Source: Lachnospiraceae bacterium
GTDB lineage: Bacteria > Bacillota > Clostridia > Lachnospirales > Lachnospiraceae
Assembly (NCBI GenBank): GCA_014804245.1
Contig: JAAVAE010000036.1
Location: 10,501-50,493 of the forward strand
Direction of reading: 5' to 3'
Length of the DNA: 39,993 bases
Shown here piece by piece: positions 1 through 7,938 of this stretch (positions within the stretch are counted from its first letter, which is position 1; each line of letters starts with the position of its first letter). The position numbers and the translations under genes were made by a program. The notes under the pieces are model-generated. The model searched no databases. It worked only from the letters and a program-made list of their open reading frames with translations, and was not told the origin of the DNA.

Positions 1-260
1 CTTTCCGCCGACTGCCTATCCTCTCCTACTGTCCAGAGATTCGTTCCTGCCCCTGCTTCTATGAGACTGAAATCCGGGATAATCCCCCAATTTGTTTCCG
101 GTAAAAAAGGACATAAAAGCCGCAAAAACACCACGATCCACAAAATATAAGAGAAAATTCTGGGCGCCCGTTTCAGGAAAAGCCGTAGCAGCAACACTGC
201 CAAGATCACAATAGACGATGCAATGCTCATATTCAATATGATGATAAACATTCTAATCAT
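1..260 (-). CDS. BlaR1/MecR1-type M56 membrane metallopeptidase, N-terminal fragment
   Basis: The reading frame starts at the ATG at 260 and runs off the left edge, so only about 86 residues are visible. They form two hydrophobic helices (roughly residues 3-24 and 33-49) separated by a short basic loop containing LKRAPR, followed by RLLCPF and an extracytoplasmic stretch. This is the usual start of BlaR1/MecR1-like sensor peptidases, which sit in the membrane and relieve repression by a BlaI-type partner. The start overlaps the stop of the upstream BlaI-like gene in an ATGA arrangement, so the two are translationally coupled. The HExxH catalytic motif would lie outside the window, so the peptidase assignment rests on the N-terminal topology and on the neighbour. 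Confidence 0.75.
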   Translation of the reverse strand, partial: MIRMFIIILNMSIASSIVILAVLLLRLFLKRAPRIFSYILWIVVFLRLLCPFLPETNWGIIPDFSLIEAGAGTNLWTVGEDRQSAE

Positions 261-643
261 TCCAGGCAGTCCCCTTTCTCCTCATCCTTCAAATTTTCAT
301 CTATAAATCGTCTCATTTCCTCCGCCTCCTGCAAAGAAAGCTTCCTTCCGCTGCAAAATGCCGTCAAAAACCGCGGCAATGAGCCTGCAAATACGTTCTC
401 AACATACTCTCTGCTCTGGGCGCCATAAAATTCTTCTTTGCTCATTCTGGCACGCACCATGGCATTTTCATTCTGAAAGAGCCCCTTATCGCACAGCTTT
501 TTTAAAACCGTATAGGTAGTTGATTTTTTCCAGTTCATTTCCTTTTCACAAATTTTCACCAGCTCCGGTGAAGGCAATGGTTCCCTCTCCCATATGATCT
601 CCGCAAACCTCTTCTCCGCATCTGCCAGCCTATATCTTCCCAT
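257..643 (-). CDS. BlaI/MecI/CopY-family transcriptional repressor
   Basis: This 128-residue protein has the size and layout of BlaI/MecI repressors. An N-terminal winged helix (about residues 5-75) includes the recognition-helix region WKKSTTYTVLKKLCDKG. A short helical C-terminal dimerisation segment contains the FAGSLPRFLTAF stretch typical of the family. Such proteins repress their own operon and cell-wall or beta-lactam response genes until the M56 partner triggers their cleavage. The gene is coupled to the M56 gene and preceded by a sigma-A-like promoter covered by two dyads (691-740), which suggests autorepression. The regulated target is not visible, so a beta-lactam role is not established. 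Start: the ATG at 643 is preceded by GAGG- and GGGGA-type Shine-Dalgarno bases. Confidence 0.88.
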   Translation of the reverse strand: MGRYRLADAEKRFAEIIWEREPLPSPELVKICEKEMNWKKSTTYTVLKKLCDKGLFQNENAMVRARMSKEEFYGAQSREYVENVFAGSLPRFLTAFCSGRKLSLQEAEEMRRFIDENLKDEEKGDCLE

Positions 644-690
644 TCCTCACTTGTCCCCTTACTCTTTCTCACTTTTATTGCGTCTCGCTT

Positions 691-750
691 GGTCTATAAA
701 CAATAGACCAATTATATTTTTAGTCTATTTGCTATAGACCATTTTGTCAA
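691..750 (-). promoter_or_regulatory. Promoter with two dyad operators for the BlaI-like operon
   Basis: Reading on the minus strand, TTGACA (750-745) is followed after 17 bases by TAGACT (727-722), a good -35 with a 4/6 match at -10. Two 19-bp dyads lie here. One is at 691-709 (GGTCTAT, 5-base spacer, ATAGACC, perfect 7-bp arms). The other is at 722-740 (AGTCTAT, 5-base spacer, ATAGACC, 6 of 7 paired). Their centres are 31 bp apart, about three helical turns. The upstream dyad covers the spacer and -10, and the other lies just after the predicted transcription start. This is the expected geometry for autorepression by a BlaI dimer on each dyad; binding is inferred. Confidence 0.75.
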
Positions 751-1130
751 GAAAAAATGTATTTTTGAGCATCGCTTTTTATATATACTATGTTATCTCG
801 TGTTTCATTAAACTCATCTTTATCCACAATTGCATCTGTTGATCCAATATATTCGCGCTTCCTGATTATCAAAATCTTACTATAGTCCAATCCCAAATTT
901 GTTCTTTTAGAACGGATACTATTTTTAAATTTGAACGCATATTTATGATTAATATGACTCCTATAAGGAACACAAATAAAATAGCCATAACAAGACTGTA
1001 CTAACAGGCAATTATATGGCCTGCTATTCTTCCTTAAAATTTCTTTATATGGTGGATCAGGGTAGTCAGCATAAAATTTATTCGTTAAGTTCAACACTTG
1101 GTAATCAAACGTGTCTTCTTTGTAGCACAT
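747..1130 (-). CDS. tenpN: Type III toxin, TenpN/CptN-like endoribonuclease (probably C-terminally truncated)
   Basis: The 127-residue product carries the block typical of TenpN-type type III toxins: RPYNCLLV, then PYRSHINHKYAFKF, an S-x-RS basic stretch, GLDYSKILII and an IVDKDEF segment. Family members are RNases held inactive by a small structured RNA encoded just upstream. That RNA is present here (1151-1314) with tandem repeats and an intervening terminator. The ATG at 1130 has a strong AAGGAG Shine-Dalgarno. Family members, as I recall them, continue some 25-35 residues beyond this point. Here the frame stops right after QKYIFS, four bases before the BlaI-operon -35 box, so the 3' end may have been replaced. 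CptN is the alternative family name; TenpN fits the GLDYSK block best. Confidence 0.72.
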   Translation of the reverse strand: MCYKEDTFDYQVLNLTNKFYADYPDPPYKEILRKNSRPYNCLLVQSCYGYFICVPYRSHINHKYAFKFKNSIRSKRTNLGLDYSKILIIRKREYIGSTDAIVDKDEFNETRDNIVYIKSDAQKYIFS

Positions 1131-1150
1131 AATATCTCCTTAGTAAAAAT

Positions 1151-1170
1151 GGGAGAGCTTACGCCCTCCC
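1151..1170 (-). terminator. Attenuating intrinsic terminator between antitoxin RNA and toxin gene
   Basis: On the minus strand GGGAGGGC, loop GTAA, GCTCTCCC forms an 8-bp stem with one G:U pair, followed by ATTTTTA. It lies 20 bases before the toxin ATG at 1130. A leaky terminator in this place is a hallmark of type III loci: most transcripts end as antitoxin RNA and a few read through into the toxin gene. Confidence 0.8.
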
Positions 1171-1179
1171 ACAGTCTTC

Positions 1180-1281
1180 ATCACTCGGTCACTTTTATTT
1201 TACCGTTGAGTCAGAACCGTCACTCAACTCACCGCTCTGTCACTTTTATTTTACCGTCCTGTCAGAACAGTCACAGGACTC
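1180..1281 (-). repeat. Two tandem 51-base antitoxin RNA repeats with covarying stems
   Basis: Units are 1231-1281 and 1180-1230. The common core is GACNGTTCTGAC and CGGTAAAATAAAAGTGAC. In the first-transcribed unit the stem is GTCCTGT with ACAGGAC (1273-1279 with 1256-1262). In the second it is GTTGAGT with ACTCAAC (1222-1228 with 1205-1211). Both have 7 bp and a 10-base loop. Three successive base pairs change identity (C-G to T-A, C-G to G-C, T-A to A-T) while pairing is preserved, so the changes compensate each other. Confidence 0.85.
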
Positions 1282-1320
1282 ATATTGTGATGAAGGAATC
1301 ACACCAGATTCCTTACTTAT

Positions 1321-1349
1321 AATATACTCAATAACCAAAAAACATTCAA
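1321..1349 (-). promoter_or_regulatory. Promoter of the TenpI/CptI-like antitoxin RNA
   Basis: On the minus strand TTGAAT (1349-1344), a 17-base spacer and TATATT (1326-1321) make a sigma-A-type promoter. The predicted start is about 1314, the first base of the 5' hairpin. AT-rich sequence lies upstream to about 1416. Confidence 0.6.
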
Positions 1350-1416
1350 TAAACAAAAAATAAATATTTTATAAATAAACTCTCATATTTTTTAATTAAC
1401 ATAAAATGCTAAGCGA

Positions 1417-3901
1417 TTACAAAAACTTTCCTGTCACGCTTTCAGGATGATCTGCAATCTCAGAAGGAGTTCCGGTCGCAACAATCCTGCCTCCCTCTTC
1501 GCCGCCTCCGGGTCCCATGTCAATCACATAATCGGCGTTGCGGATGACATCCAGATCATGTTCAATTACAATGACCGTTGCTCCATTTTCAATGAGTTTT
1601 TCAAACACGCCAAGCAAAGTCTTAACATCTAGAGGGTGAAGTCCGATAGTGGGCTCATCAAAGACAAACACGGAATCTGACTGTGCCTTTCCCATTTCGC
1701 CTGCCAGCTTCAGCCGCTGCGCTTCTCCTCCTGAAAGACTCGGTGTCTCCTCGCCAAGCGTCAAATAACCAAGTCCGAGGCTCTGCAAAACAAGCAGCCT
1801 CTGATAGACATTTTTCATATCTCTGCAGAATTTCAGTGCCGTATTTACATCCATATCCATTAATTCCGGTAATGAGTATGACGCGCCGTCTTTATTGGTA
1901 TGCCTGATGCCGTATGCCATCTTCCCATACCTTGAGCCGCGGCAGTCTGCGCATGGCACATCCACATCCGGGAGAAACTGCACATCAAGGCTGATGATTC
2001 CCGTTCCATCACAGCAAGGACAGCGCAGAAGTCCCGTATTATAGGAAAAATCCCCTGCTTTGTAACCGGACCTTTTGGCATCCTGGGTTCTTGCATAGAT
2101 TTTGCGGAGTTCGTCATGTACATTTGCGTAAGTTGCAACGGTGGAGCGGACATTGATTCCAATCGGAGCGGCATCAATCAGTTTTACATGTTCGATGCCC
2201 TCCGCACTGAGAGATAAAACATGTTCCGGGAGTTTTTGTCCTCCAATCAATGCCTCCAATCCGGGGACAAGGCTTTCCAGTATCATTGTGGTCTTCCCCG
2301 AACCTGATACCCCTGTCACCACGGTCAGTTTTCCTTTCGGAATATTAACCTCAAGCGGCTTTACTGTATGAATCACAAGTGTATCTTTCCGCCTGAAAAC
2401 ATTTCATCTAAGGAACCCTTATTTCCCGTATACATCCAGCCTTTTCCTGAAAGGAAGGGGCCAATCTGGGAACTTTCGTTGTTCTTTATATCTTCAATGG
2501 TTCCCTGTGCAATGACCATTCCACCGCCGCCTCCTGCCTGCGGTCCCATTTCGATAAGCCAGTCTGCTTCTTTCAGAATCTGTGTGTCATGGTCTACCAG
2601 CAGAACGGAGTTGCCGTCCGCAATCAGGTCATGCATCACCCCATTCAGTCCCACAATGTTTGACGGATGCAATCCGATGGAAGGCTCGTCCAGTACGTAT
2701 AAAACCCCGTCGTCCTGTTGCGCACAGCTCTGGCAAGCTGCATGCGCTGGCGCTCTCCTGTGGACAAGGTAGACGCCCCACGATCCAGGGTAAGATAGCC
2801 GAGTCCTAAATCCATCAGCCGGATTGCCACACTCTGAAAAGAGTCGCAGATACTTTCTGCCATAGGTCTCATCTGCTCCGGAAGATGGGACGGCACGTCC
2901 GCCACCCATTTTACAAGTTCTGCCAGCGACATCCGGCAGGCTTCATCAAGAGAAATACCGCACAGCCTCGGCGCCCTTGCCGCTTCTGACAGCCGTGTGC
3001 CGCCGCACTCCGGGCAGATATCCTCTTTTAGAAACTTTTCCACACGTTTCATGCCCTTTTCGTCTTTTACCTTCGCAAGCGCATTTTCCACGGTGTAAGT
3101 GGCATTGTAATAGGTAAAATCCAGTTCTCCTGCCTGATTGGAGTTTTTTGCTTTGTACAAAATGTGCCTCTTTTCGGCAGGTCCATTATAGACAATATCC
3201 TTTTCTTTTTCTGTCAGTTCATGAAAGGGCACATCCGTGCGCACACCCATGGCACGGCAGACATCCGTCATAAGGGACCACATCAGCGAATTCCATGGCG
3301 CAACAGCGCCTTCATCAATTGTGAGGGATTCATCAGGTACAAGCGTCCTGCGGTCAACTGTGCGGACAGTCCCCGTACCGCCGCACCTGCGGCAGGCACC
3401 CTGACTGTTAAAGGCAAGCTCCTCCGCGGAGGCTGCATAAAAATGCTCCCCACACTCCGGGCAGACCAGTTCCTGCCCTGCTGCCACAGCCAGCGTCGGC
3501 TCCAGATAGTGACCCTTCGGGCAGCGGTGTCTTGCAAGCCTTGAAAACATAAGCCGCAGACTATTCAGCAGTTCCGTTCCTGTACCAAACGTAGAACGGA
3601 TTCCCGGAACCCCCGGTCTCTGACGAAGCGCAAGCGACGCCGGCACATACAGCACTTCGTCTACCTGCGCCTTCGCCGCCTGTGTCATCCTTCTTCTCGT
3701 GTAGGTGGACAGTGCATCCAGATACCGCCTTGAACCTTCCGCGTATAGGACCCCCAGCGCAAGAGAGGACTTACCGGAGCCTGATACACCGGCAATCCCC
3801 ACAATTTTGTTCAAAGGGACATCCACATCAATATTCTTCAGATTGTGCACCCTTGCACCGCGAATCTGAATTTTCTTTGGCGCACCTGCTTCTTTGTCCA
3901 T
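1417..3901 (-). pseudogene. UvrA paralog (Firmicutes UvrA2-like ABC ATPase), broken in two places
   Basis: Joined together, the pieces encode an UvrA-type protein of about 820 residues: two ABC cassettes with Walker [10 protein letters not shown] and GVSGSGKTT, signatures [10 protein letters not shown] and LSGGEAQRLKL, Walker B regions ending DEPSIGLHP and DEPTIGLHP, and paired CxxC zinc motifs in each half. It matches the short UvrA paralog common in gut Firmicutes, not canonical UvrA, so its role is uncertain (damage recognition or drug tolerance). Two lesions are visible. First, near 2705-2708 a G-run is one base short: the frame leaves after NRTTG, and adding one G restores [14 protein letters not shown]. 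Second, at 2373-2376 the frame stops after GGKIHL and the rest is only readable from a GTG overlapping that stop; homologs I recall read through with a few extra residues here. Start ATG 3901 has AAAGGTG upstream. Sequencing error could explain the first lesion. Confidence 0.85.
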
Positions 3902-3952
3902 AGAATCACCTTTCTTCCTGTTTTATGTTAAGCTCAACTAAATTTTCCATAA

Positions 3953-4482
3953 CTAACTTTTTTCTTCACCCTTATATTGTAAAGCTAAACGTTCCATATT
4001 TTTAAAGTCTATACATCTTTTAGATACTACATGCTCGGGTTTATTACATTTTAAACTATATAGTTCTTTAGCTTTAGTCCCAATATCCATGGAATTGATA
4101 GCCGACAACTCAATATCCAGCAAATCAATATATTTACTCTTTTCCTTTTCAGAAGTAAATGTTCTATAAGTATGTATTTGGTTTTCTCAAAGGGGAAGAC
4201 TTCCGATTTTGGAATGGGAAACATATAATTTAAATTAATTACAGCTATTAATCTGGTCGGACTTTTGGGATCATAAACTTTATAAAAATCTTTTTGTTGT
4301 TTCAATTTGTTATGCCTTGGTTGTGCATGCGATACTTGCGTAATGTAATACAATCCATCTTTTTCAAATAAAATTCCAAAAAATGGTTTATACCTGTCTT
4401 CACCATAATCTGTCCTCGGTATTCTTTTTTCTACTTTTCTCAAGTAATCTAAGTATTGCTCGTTTACATTAATCCATTTCAT
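3953..4482 (-). pseudogene. toxN: ToxN/AbiQ-family type III toxin gene with a frameshift
   Basis: The ATG at 4482 with GGAG six bases upstream gives MKWINVNEQYLDYLRKVEKR and then KPFFGILF, the usual start of ToxN/AbiQ RNases; a longer frame from 4527 would run through the attenuator hairpin. The middle holds the ITQVSHAQPRHNK and NLNYMFPIPKSEV regions. Near 4182-4185 (an A4 run on the coding strand) the frame is lost. One extra base there gives FEKNQIHTYRTFTSEKEKSKY, continuing in the other frame through VSKRCIDFKNMERLAL to the TAG at 3953. The restored length is about 176 residues, normal for the family. So the toxin is probably inactive, or one base was missed in sequencing. The upstream repeats (4521-4620) and attenuator mark a type III toxin-antitoxin locus. 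Confidence 0.8.
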
Positions 4483-4490
4483 CTTTTGCT

Positions 4491-4526
4491 CCAACAACAA
4501 TGGAGAAGCTGATAACAACTCCTCCA
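4491..4526 (-). terminator. Attenuator hairpin between ToxI-like RNA and ToxN-like gene
   Basis: On the minus strand TGGAGGAG (4526-4519), a 10-base loop, and CTTCTCCA (4508-4501) form an 8-bp stem with one G:U pair, followed by TTGTTGTTGG. It is weaker than the one at 1151-1170 but sits in the same place, between the RNA repeats and the toxin start at 4482. Confidence 0.6.
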
Positions 4527-4649
4527 TTAATACGATTTTGACAGGCTTCGTAACCTCTATTAATACAGTATTTGTTAGGCTCTGTAACCTCTATTAATAC
4601 GATTTTGATTGGCTTCGTAACCAACTAAAGAAATCACTTGGGATTTCTT
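4501..4649 (-). ncRNA. Type III antitoxin RNA (ToxI-like)
   Basis: The promoter at 4656-4684 predicts a start near 4649, again exactly at a perfect 8-bp hairpin (AAGAAATC, 6-base loop, GATTTCTT; 4642-4649 with 4628-4635). Three 33-34-base repeats follow, then the attenuator. Size, repeat length and position directly upstream of a ToxN/AbiQ-family gene match ToxI-type antitoxin RNAs, which are cut by their toxin into single repeats that fold as pseudoknots and cap the RNase. Covariation between repeats supports a folded RNA. Confidence 0.78.
4521..4620 (-). repeat. Three tandem 33-34-base ToxI-like repeats
   Basis: Units are 4588-4620 (33 bases), 4554-4587 (34) and 4521-4553 (33), with no spacers. 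Each reads TTAC...GCC...CAAA...GTATTAAT.GAGG on the minus strand. A 5-bp stem is conserved by compensation: TACGA with TCGTA in the outer two units (4615-4619 with 4598-4602; 4548-4552 with 4531-4535), and TACAG with CTGTA in the middle unit (4582-4586 with 4564-4568). Confidence 0.85.
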
Positions 4650-4655
4650 AATCAT

Positions 4656-4684
4656 ATTATATCCAAAAATAAAAGAATATGCAA
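4656..4684 (-). promoter_or_regulatory. Promoter of the ToxI-like RNA
   Basis: On the minus strand TTGCAT (4684-4679), a 17-base spacer and a perfect TATAAT (4661-4656). The predicted start is about 4649, the first base of the 5' hairpin. Confidence 0.65.
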
Positions 4685-4741
4685 CGAACATAAAATAAAT
4701 ATTCTGTAAATAAATGCAAAAAGCTGACCTCTGAACAATAA

Positions 4742-7700
4742 CTAGTACAACTGCCACTCCAACTTAAGCTTATATGCAGGACTGACATAATGATCCTTTG
4801 TCACCGCCCAGACGTAAATTGCCTCCCCATCAATAATCAACAGTTGACGACTTCCCATGTGTAAAACTTTTTTCCATACTTTTTGCACTGAATCATATTC
4901 CATCATATCGTCTGCATCCAATGTACCATAGGTCTGATCAATGCAAATCTGCGCTGAAAAATATACACCTTCCAATTCATCCGGGGGCAGGTTGACACTG
5001 GCACAAACCGTATAATCGTGCATTTCTCGAATAACAGATTCCCTAATCCAAGCTGCATCAATCATTACTCTTCTGCCCTCTTTCTCATACCAAGGTTTCA
5101 AATCAGAAATCTGGTATAATGGTTCTTGTACGCTCACTTCATCTGGGAGATAGTTTGGAATTGTTGCAAAATCAGTTTCGCTACAGGGAGGATAGTACAG
5201 ATATGCCCCCAGAAAATGTTTTTCCGGAAGCCGCGTCGCCATAATGGTGATCTTGTTTTTCTCTCCCCATTTGACGACATCTGTAATATCCAGATAATCT
5301 ATCAAAGTTCGTCCTTTTCCAACCGTAACATGAGTATACGAAAGTTCTTCTCCATTTATCCAGATTCGGAGCCCTTCCACTAAAGCTGCATCTGAAAAAG
5401 GAATTACCAGAAACAATCTATACGGCATTGCCCATGCAAAATTTCTACGATTCAGCTTTTTTGCCAACAACGGAACCAATTCCTCTACTTGTTCTGCATT
5501 TGCCGGTCTTGCCTTTTCAAGCAGAACTCTGATTTCTTCATGAGCAACAAAATCAGTAGAAAGCATAACTTTGTCAAGCGCCTGCCTATTGGGACATTCC
5601 ACCTGATTACCTGATAAATCAATCCAATGATAGAAATACCGTGGCAGCAATTTCTTCCCGTACTGCACCTGAAAATCCAATCCATGCATATTTTTTATAA
5701 AAGGAAGTGCAGTTCCATTTACACGCAGTTGCTTTATTTTGATACCATCCTTATATTTTAAATTTCCATTTAGCACACAGCCTTCCGGAGCAGTACTTCC
5801 TGTAATTTCTACACATTCGTCCTCTATCGTCACTACACCATTGATTCCATAAAGAGCCTCCTCCTTTTCTTCCGTCCTATAAAGTTCAAGCACAAGTACT
5901 TCATATTGCGGCACTGTGACATGAACCTTATCTCCAAAGCCCCAAACTCCTTTTCCCGTTTTTCCATCATAAACCTTAATATTTTCCAACGGATAAATTT
6001 GTTTCATACCATAACTTCCCGGAACAACAAGGCCTATATCCTCATCTAATGCAAAGCAGATTTCGCATGGAACAGGCGCTGCATTACATAAAAACAGGAA
6101 ACCATGATCCTCCAATATTTTGCTGTACCCATCAACTGTTCCACATACTACTTGACTGCCAAATGCAATGGCATGCTGATTATAGACAAAATGCTCTTTT
6201 CCCCATTGAGTCCACTTTCGAAAAAAAGAAATATACTCTCCAAAAACATCCTCTGGATTGTAAGGAATAATCGGAACCGTAATGCTTGCACCGGCTGCCA
6301 GTGCCGACATAATCCCATATTTCCATCCCAGATGGTCAAACAAGTACAACAACTCTCGAGGGAAATCACACCACTGCATCATACGATGTCCAAGCGAATG
6401 ATTGGTAAGCGCTGGCATAAATCGGAAATTCTGATTCCACCAACTTTGGAAACGCATTCCGCTGGCAGTCAAACGATCCTCCGACAAATCGGGATAGATT
6501 GTAGCACCATCATAGGGGCATTGCTCCCAATATGCTTCGTGCTGATCAAATCCTTTAAATCCCCACAAGCCATATTCTTTAGTCCCATGAAATCCTTGAA
6601 TATAAAGTTCTGGAAAATATTCCCGTAATCTTTGAACCAGATTCATCGCATTACGGAATCCTTTGTAATTTCCCTTTCCCGGCAGATGACCGTGTCTGGT
6701 GCTATAACAGAAAAATCCATTTCCTGGACCCGGATCCCAGTCCCACAACGTGATATCATATTTTTCTATGGTATTTTTCTGTACCTCAAAAAACCATTCC
6801 GCAAAATCATCATTTCCTATACAGTTTTCTCTTGAAACTTCTCCTCCAATTCCAATCTTCTTCCAATCTGCCTTTTCACGGGTGGATGCAAATTCCACCA
6901 TGGGACTGTTGCAATAATAACTATTATCCGGAGCCGATCCCATATAAAATCCAATCTTCATCCCTTTAGCTTTTGTATAATTCAAAATCCTCTCCGCTAC
7001 AGAGCCCTTAGGTGCAAGTTCCCAATAACTGTCTTTATCCGGCAACGGAGGTCTATTCCTCACTAATGGATTAAATGTAATAATTTCTCCCCCCATTGCA
7101 GCAAAATTGTCAATATAGTGATAATAAAGCTGTTCCTCTTCCTCTGTCTCTGGTTGCTGTGGGAGAGGACAAAAAAAGGTATAAAAAATGATTTTAAAGT
7201 TTTTGGTTCTTGGTTCCAAATATTCGTCAGCAAACCTTTTAAAACTCTTTATTTCCCATTTATCAAGCGCAATAAAACCACTTGGGTTATGGTAGCGGGG
7301 ATGGTCCACCCCATTATAGCGGATACTGGTCTTGGGAAGCTGTTCCCTGATTTTCTCACCTGAAAGCCGATGAATTCCCCAGAAATTAGAATCAGAAATC
7401 CATTGTTCTTCCGGATTCACCTGCATAGAAGGCTCAAATTCTATTTTCATCCTCCCTTTCTTAGCTGTCATTTGGAAAAATGGATTGGCAAATCCTGAAT
7501 ACACCCCGAAATCCTCAAATCTGACAAAAACGGCAGTCGGACAATTCCAAAACGTATGATAATCAACCGTTTCCAAGGGCCATTCTCGAAAACACACCTC
7601 CGTCTCTACTCGGTACAGGGTCATAAGTTCACTCGGAATAACTGATAAATATCGTTCAAAATAAGCTCCTTCTTCCGGTAGTCTATATAATAATTTATAA

Positions 7701-7918
7701 GTGCATCTAGGCATTTCATATAACAATTCCATTTCTCTGATGCCCGTTTTCAAAACAGCGGGATAAATATTCCCACTGCTAAAATCCCCTAAATCAGATA
7801 CCGCTCTCACTTCATCATCTTCTAGTAATACCGATTTATTATATCTAAGCAACGTGATTTCCTTTATATTTCCATAATCATTTAATTTCAATACTATGTC
7901 CGCATTATTTAACTGCAT
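4742..7918 (-). CDS. Large cytoplasmic presumptive glycoside hydrolase, family not recognised
   Basis: The 1058-residue product has no signal peptide or membrane segment. Residues 1-230 look like an N-terminal beta-sandwich. About 240-600 reads like a TIM barrel: a strand KIIFYTFFC, helix YYHYIDNFAAMGG, strand MKIGFYMG, then ITLWDWDPGPGNG near 391-401 with D393 and D395, and HEAYWEQ near 460-466. These acidic positions resemble nucleophile and acid sites of alpha-galactosidase-like (clan GH-D) barrels, but I cannot place the family. The C-terminal 350 residues look beta-rich and may be a carbohydrate-binding domain. The gene is alone, divergent from the ArsR-type regulator at 8009, which probably controls it. 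It lies next to a GH43/ABC operon, so a role on imported oligosaccharide is likely. Start ATG 7918 has AAAGGAG upstream. Confidence 0.6.
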   Translation of the reverse strand: MQLNNADIVLKLNDYGNIKEITLLRYNKSVLLEDDEVRAVSDLGDFSSGNIYPAVLKTGIREMELLYEMPRCTYKLLYRLPEEGAYFERYLSVIPSELMTLYRVETEVCFREWPLETVDYHTFWNCPTAVFVRFEDFGVYSGFANPFFQMTAKKGRMKIEFEPSMQVNPEEQWISDSNFWGIHRLSGEKIREQLPKTSIRYNGVDHPRYHNPSGFIALDKWEIKSFKRFADEYLEPRTKNFKIIFYTFFCPLPQQPETEEEEQLYYHYIDNFAAMGGEIITFNPLVRNRPPLPDKDSYWELAPKGSVAERILNYTKAKGMKIGFYMGSAPDNSYYCNSPMVEFASTREKADWKKIGIGGEVSRENCIGNDDFAEWFFEVQKNTIEKYDITLWDWDPGPGNGFFCYSTRHGHLPGKGNYKGFRNAMNLVQRLREYFPELYIQGFHGTKEYGLWGFKGFDQHEAYWEQCPYDGATIYPDLSEDRLTASGMRFQSWWNQNFRFMPALTNHSLGHRMMQWCDFPRELLYLFDHLGWKYGIMSALAAGASITVPIIPYNPEDVFGEYISFFRKWTQWGKEHFVYNQHAIAFGSQVVCGTVDGYSKILEDHGFLFLCNAAPVPCEICFALDEDIGLVVPGSYGMKQIYPLENIKVYDGKTGKGVWGFGDKVHVTVPQYEVLVLELYRTEEKEEALYGINGVVTIEDECVEITGSTAPEGCVLNGNLKYKDGIKIKQLRVNGTALPFIKNMHGLDFQVQYGKKLLPRYFYHWIDLSGNQVECPNRQALDKVMLSTDFVAHEEIRVLLEKARPANAEQVEELVPLLAKKLNRRNFAWAMPYRLFLVIPFSDAALVEGLRIWINGEELSYTHVTVGKGRTLIDYLDITDVVKWGEKNKITIMATRLPEKHFLGAYLYYPPCSETDFATIPNYLPDEVSVQEPLYQISDLKPWYEKEGRRVMIDAAWIRESVIREMHDYTVCASVNLPPDELEGVYFSAQICIDQTYGTLDADDMMEYDSVQKVWKKVLHMGSRQLLIIDGEAIYVWAVTKDHYVSPAYKLKLEWQLY

Positions 7919-7938
7919 AGCACTCCTTTCTTTAGCGA

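Larger units (their letters stand above)
1151..1314 (-). ncRNA. Type III antitoxin RNA (TenpI/CptI-like)
   Basis: From the promoter at 1321-1349 the transcript should begin near 1314, exactly at a perfect 8-bp hairpin (AAGGAATC, 6-base loop, GATTCCTT; 1307-1314 with 1293-1300). Two 51-base repeats follow, then the terminator at 1151-1170. Each repeat contains a 7-bp stem-loop that differs in sequence but not in pairing (see the repeat entry), which is strong evidence for an RNA under structural selection. The RNA lies immediately upstream of a type III toxin gene, so it should bind and neutralise the toxin after being cut into single repeats. Function is inferred from architecture. Confidence 0.75.

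Noticed and set aside
4521-4620. CRISPR-like array
   Set aside because: The 33-34-base repeats are contiguous with no spacers, and a ToxN/AbiQ-family gene lies directly downstream.
4575-4757. 60-residue open frame upstream of the toxN-like gene
   Set aside because: It runs through the promoter and RNA repeats and has no ribosome site or recognisable sequence.
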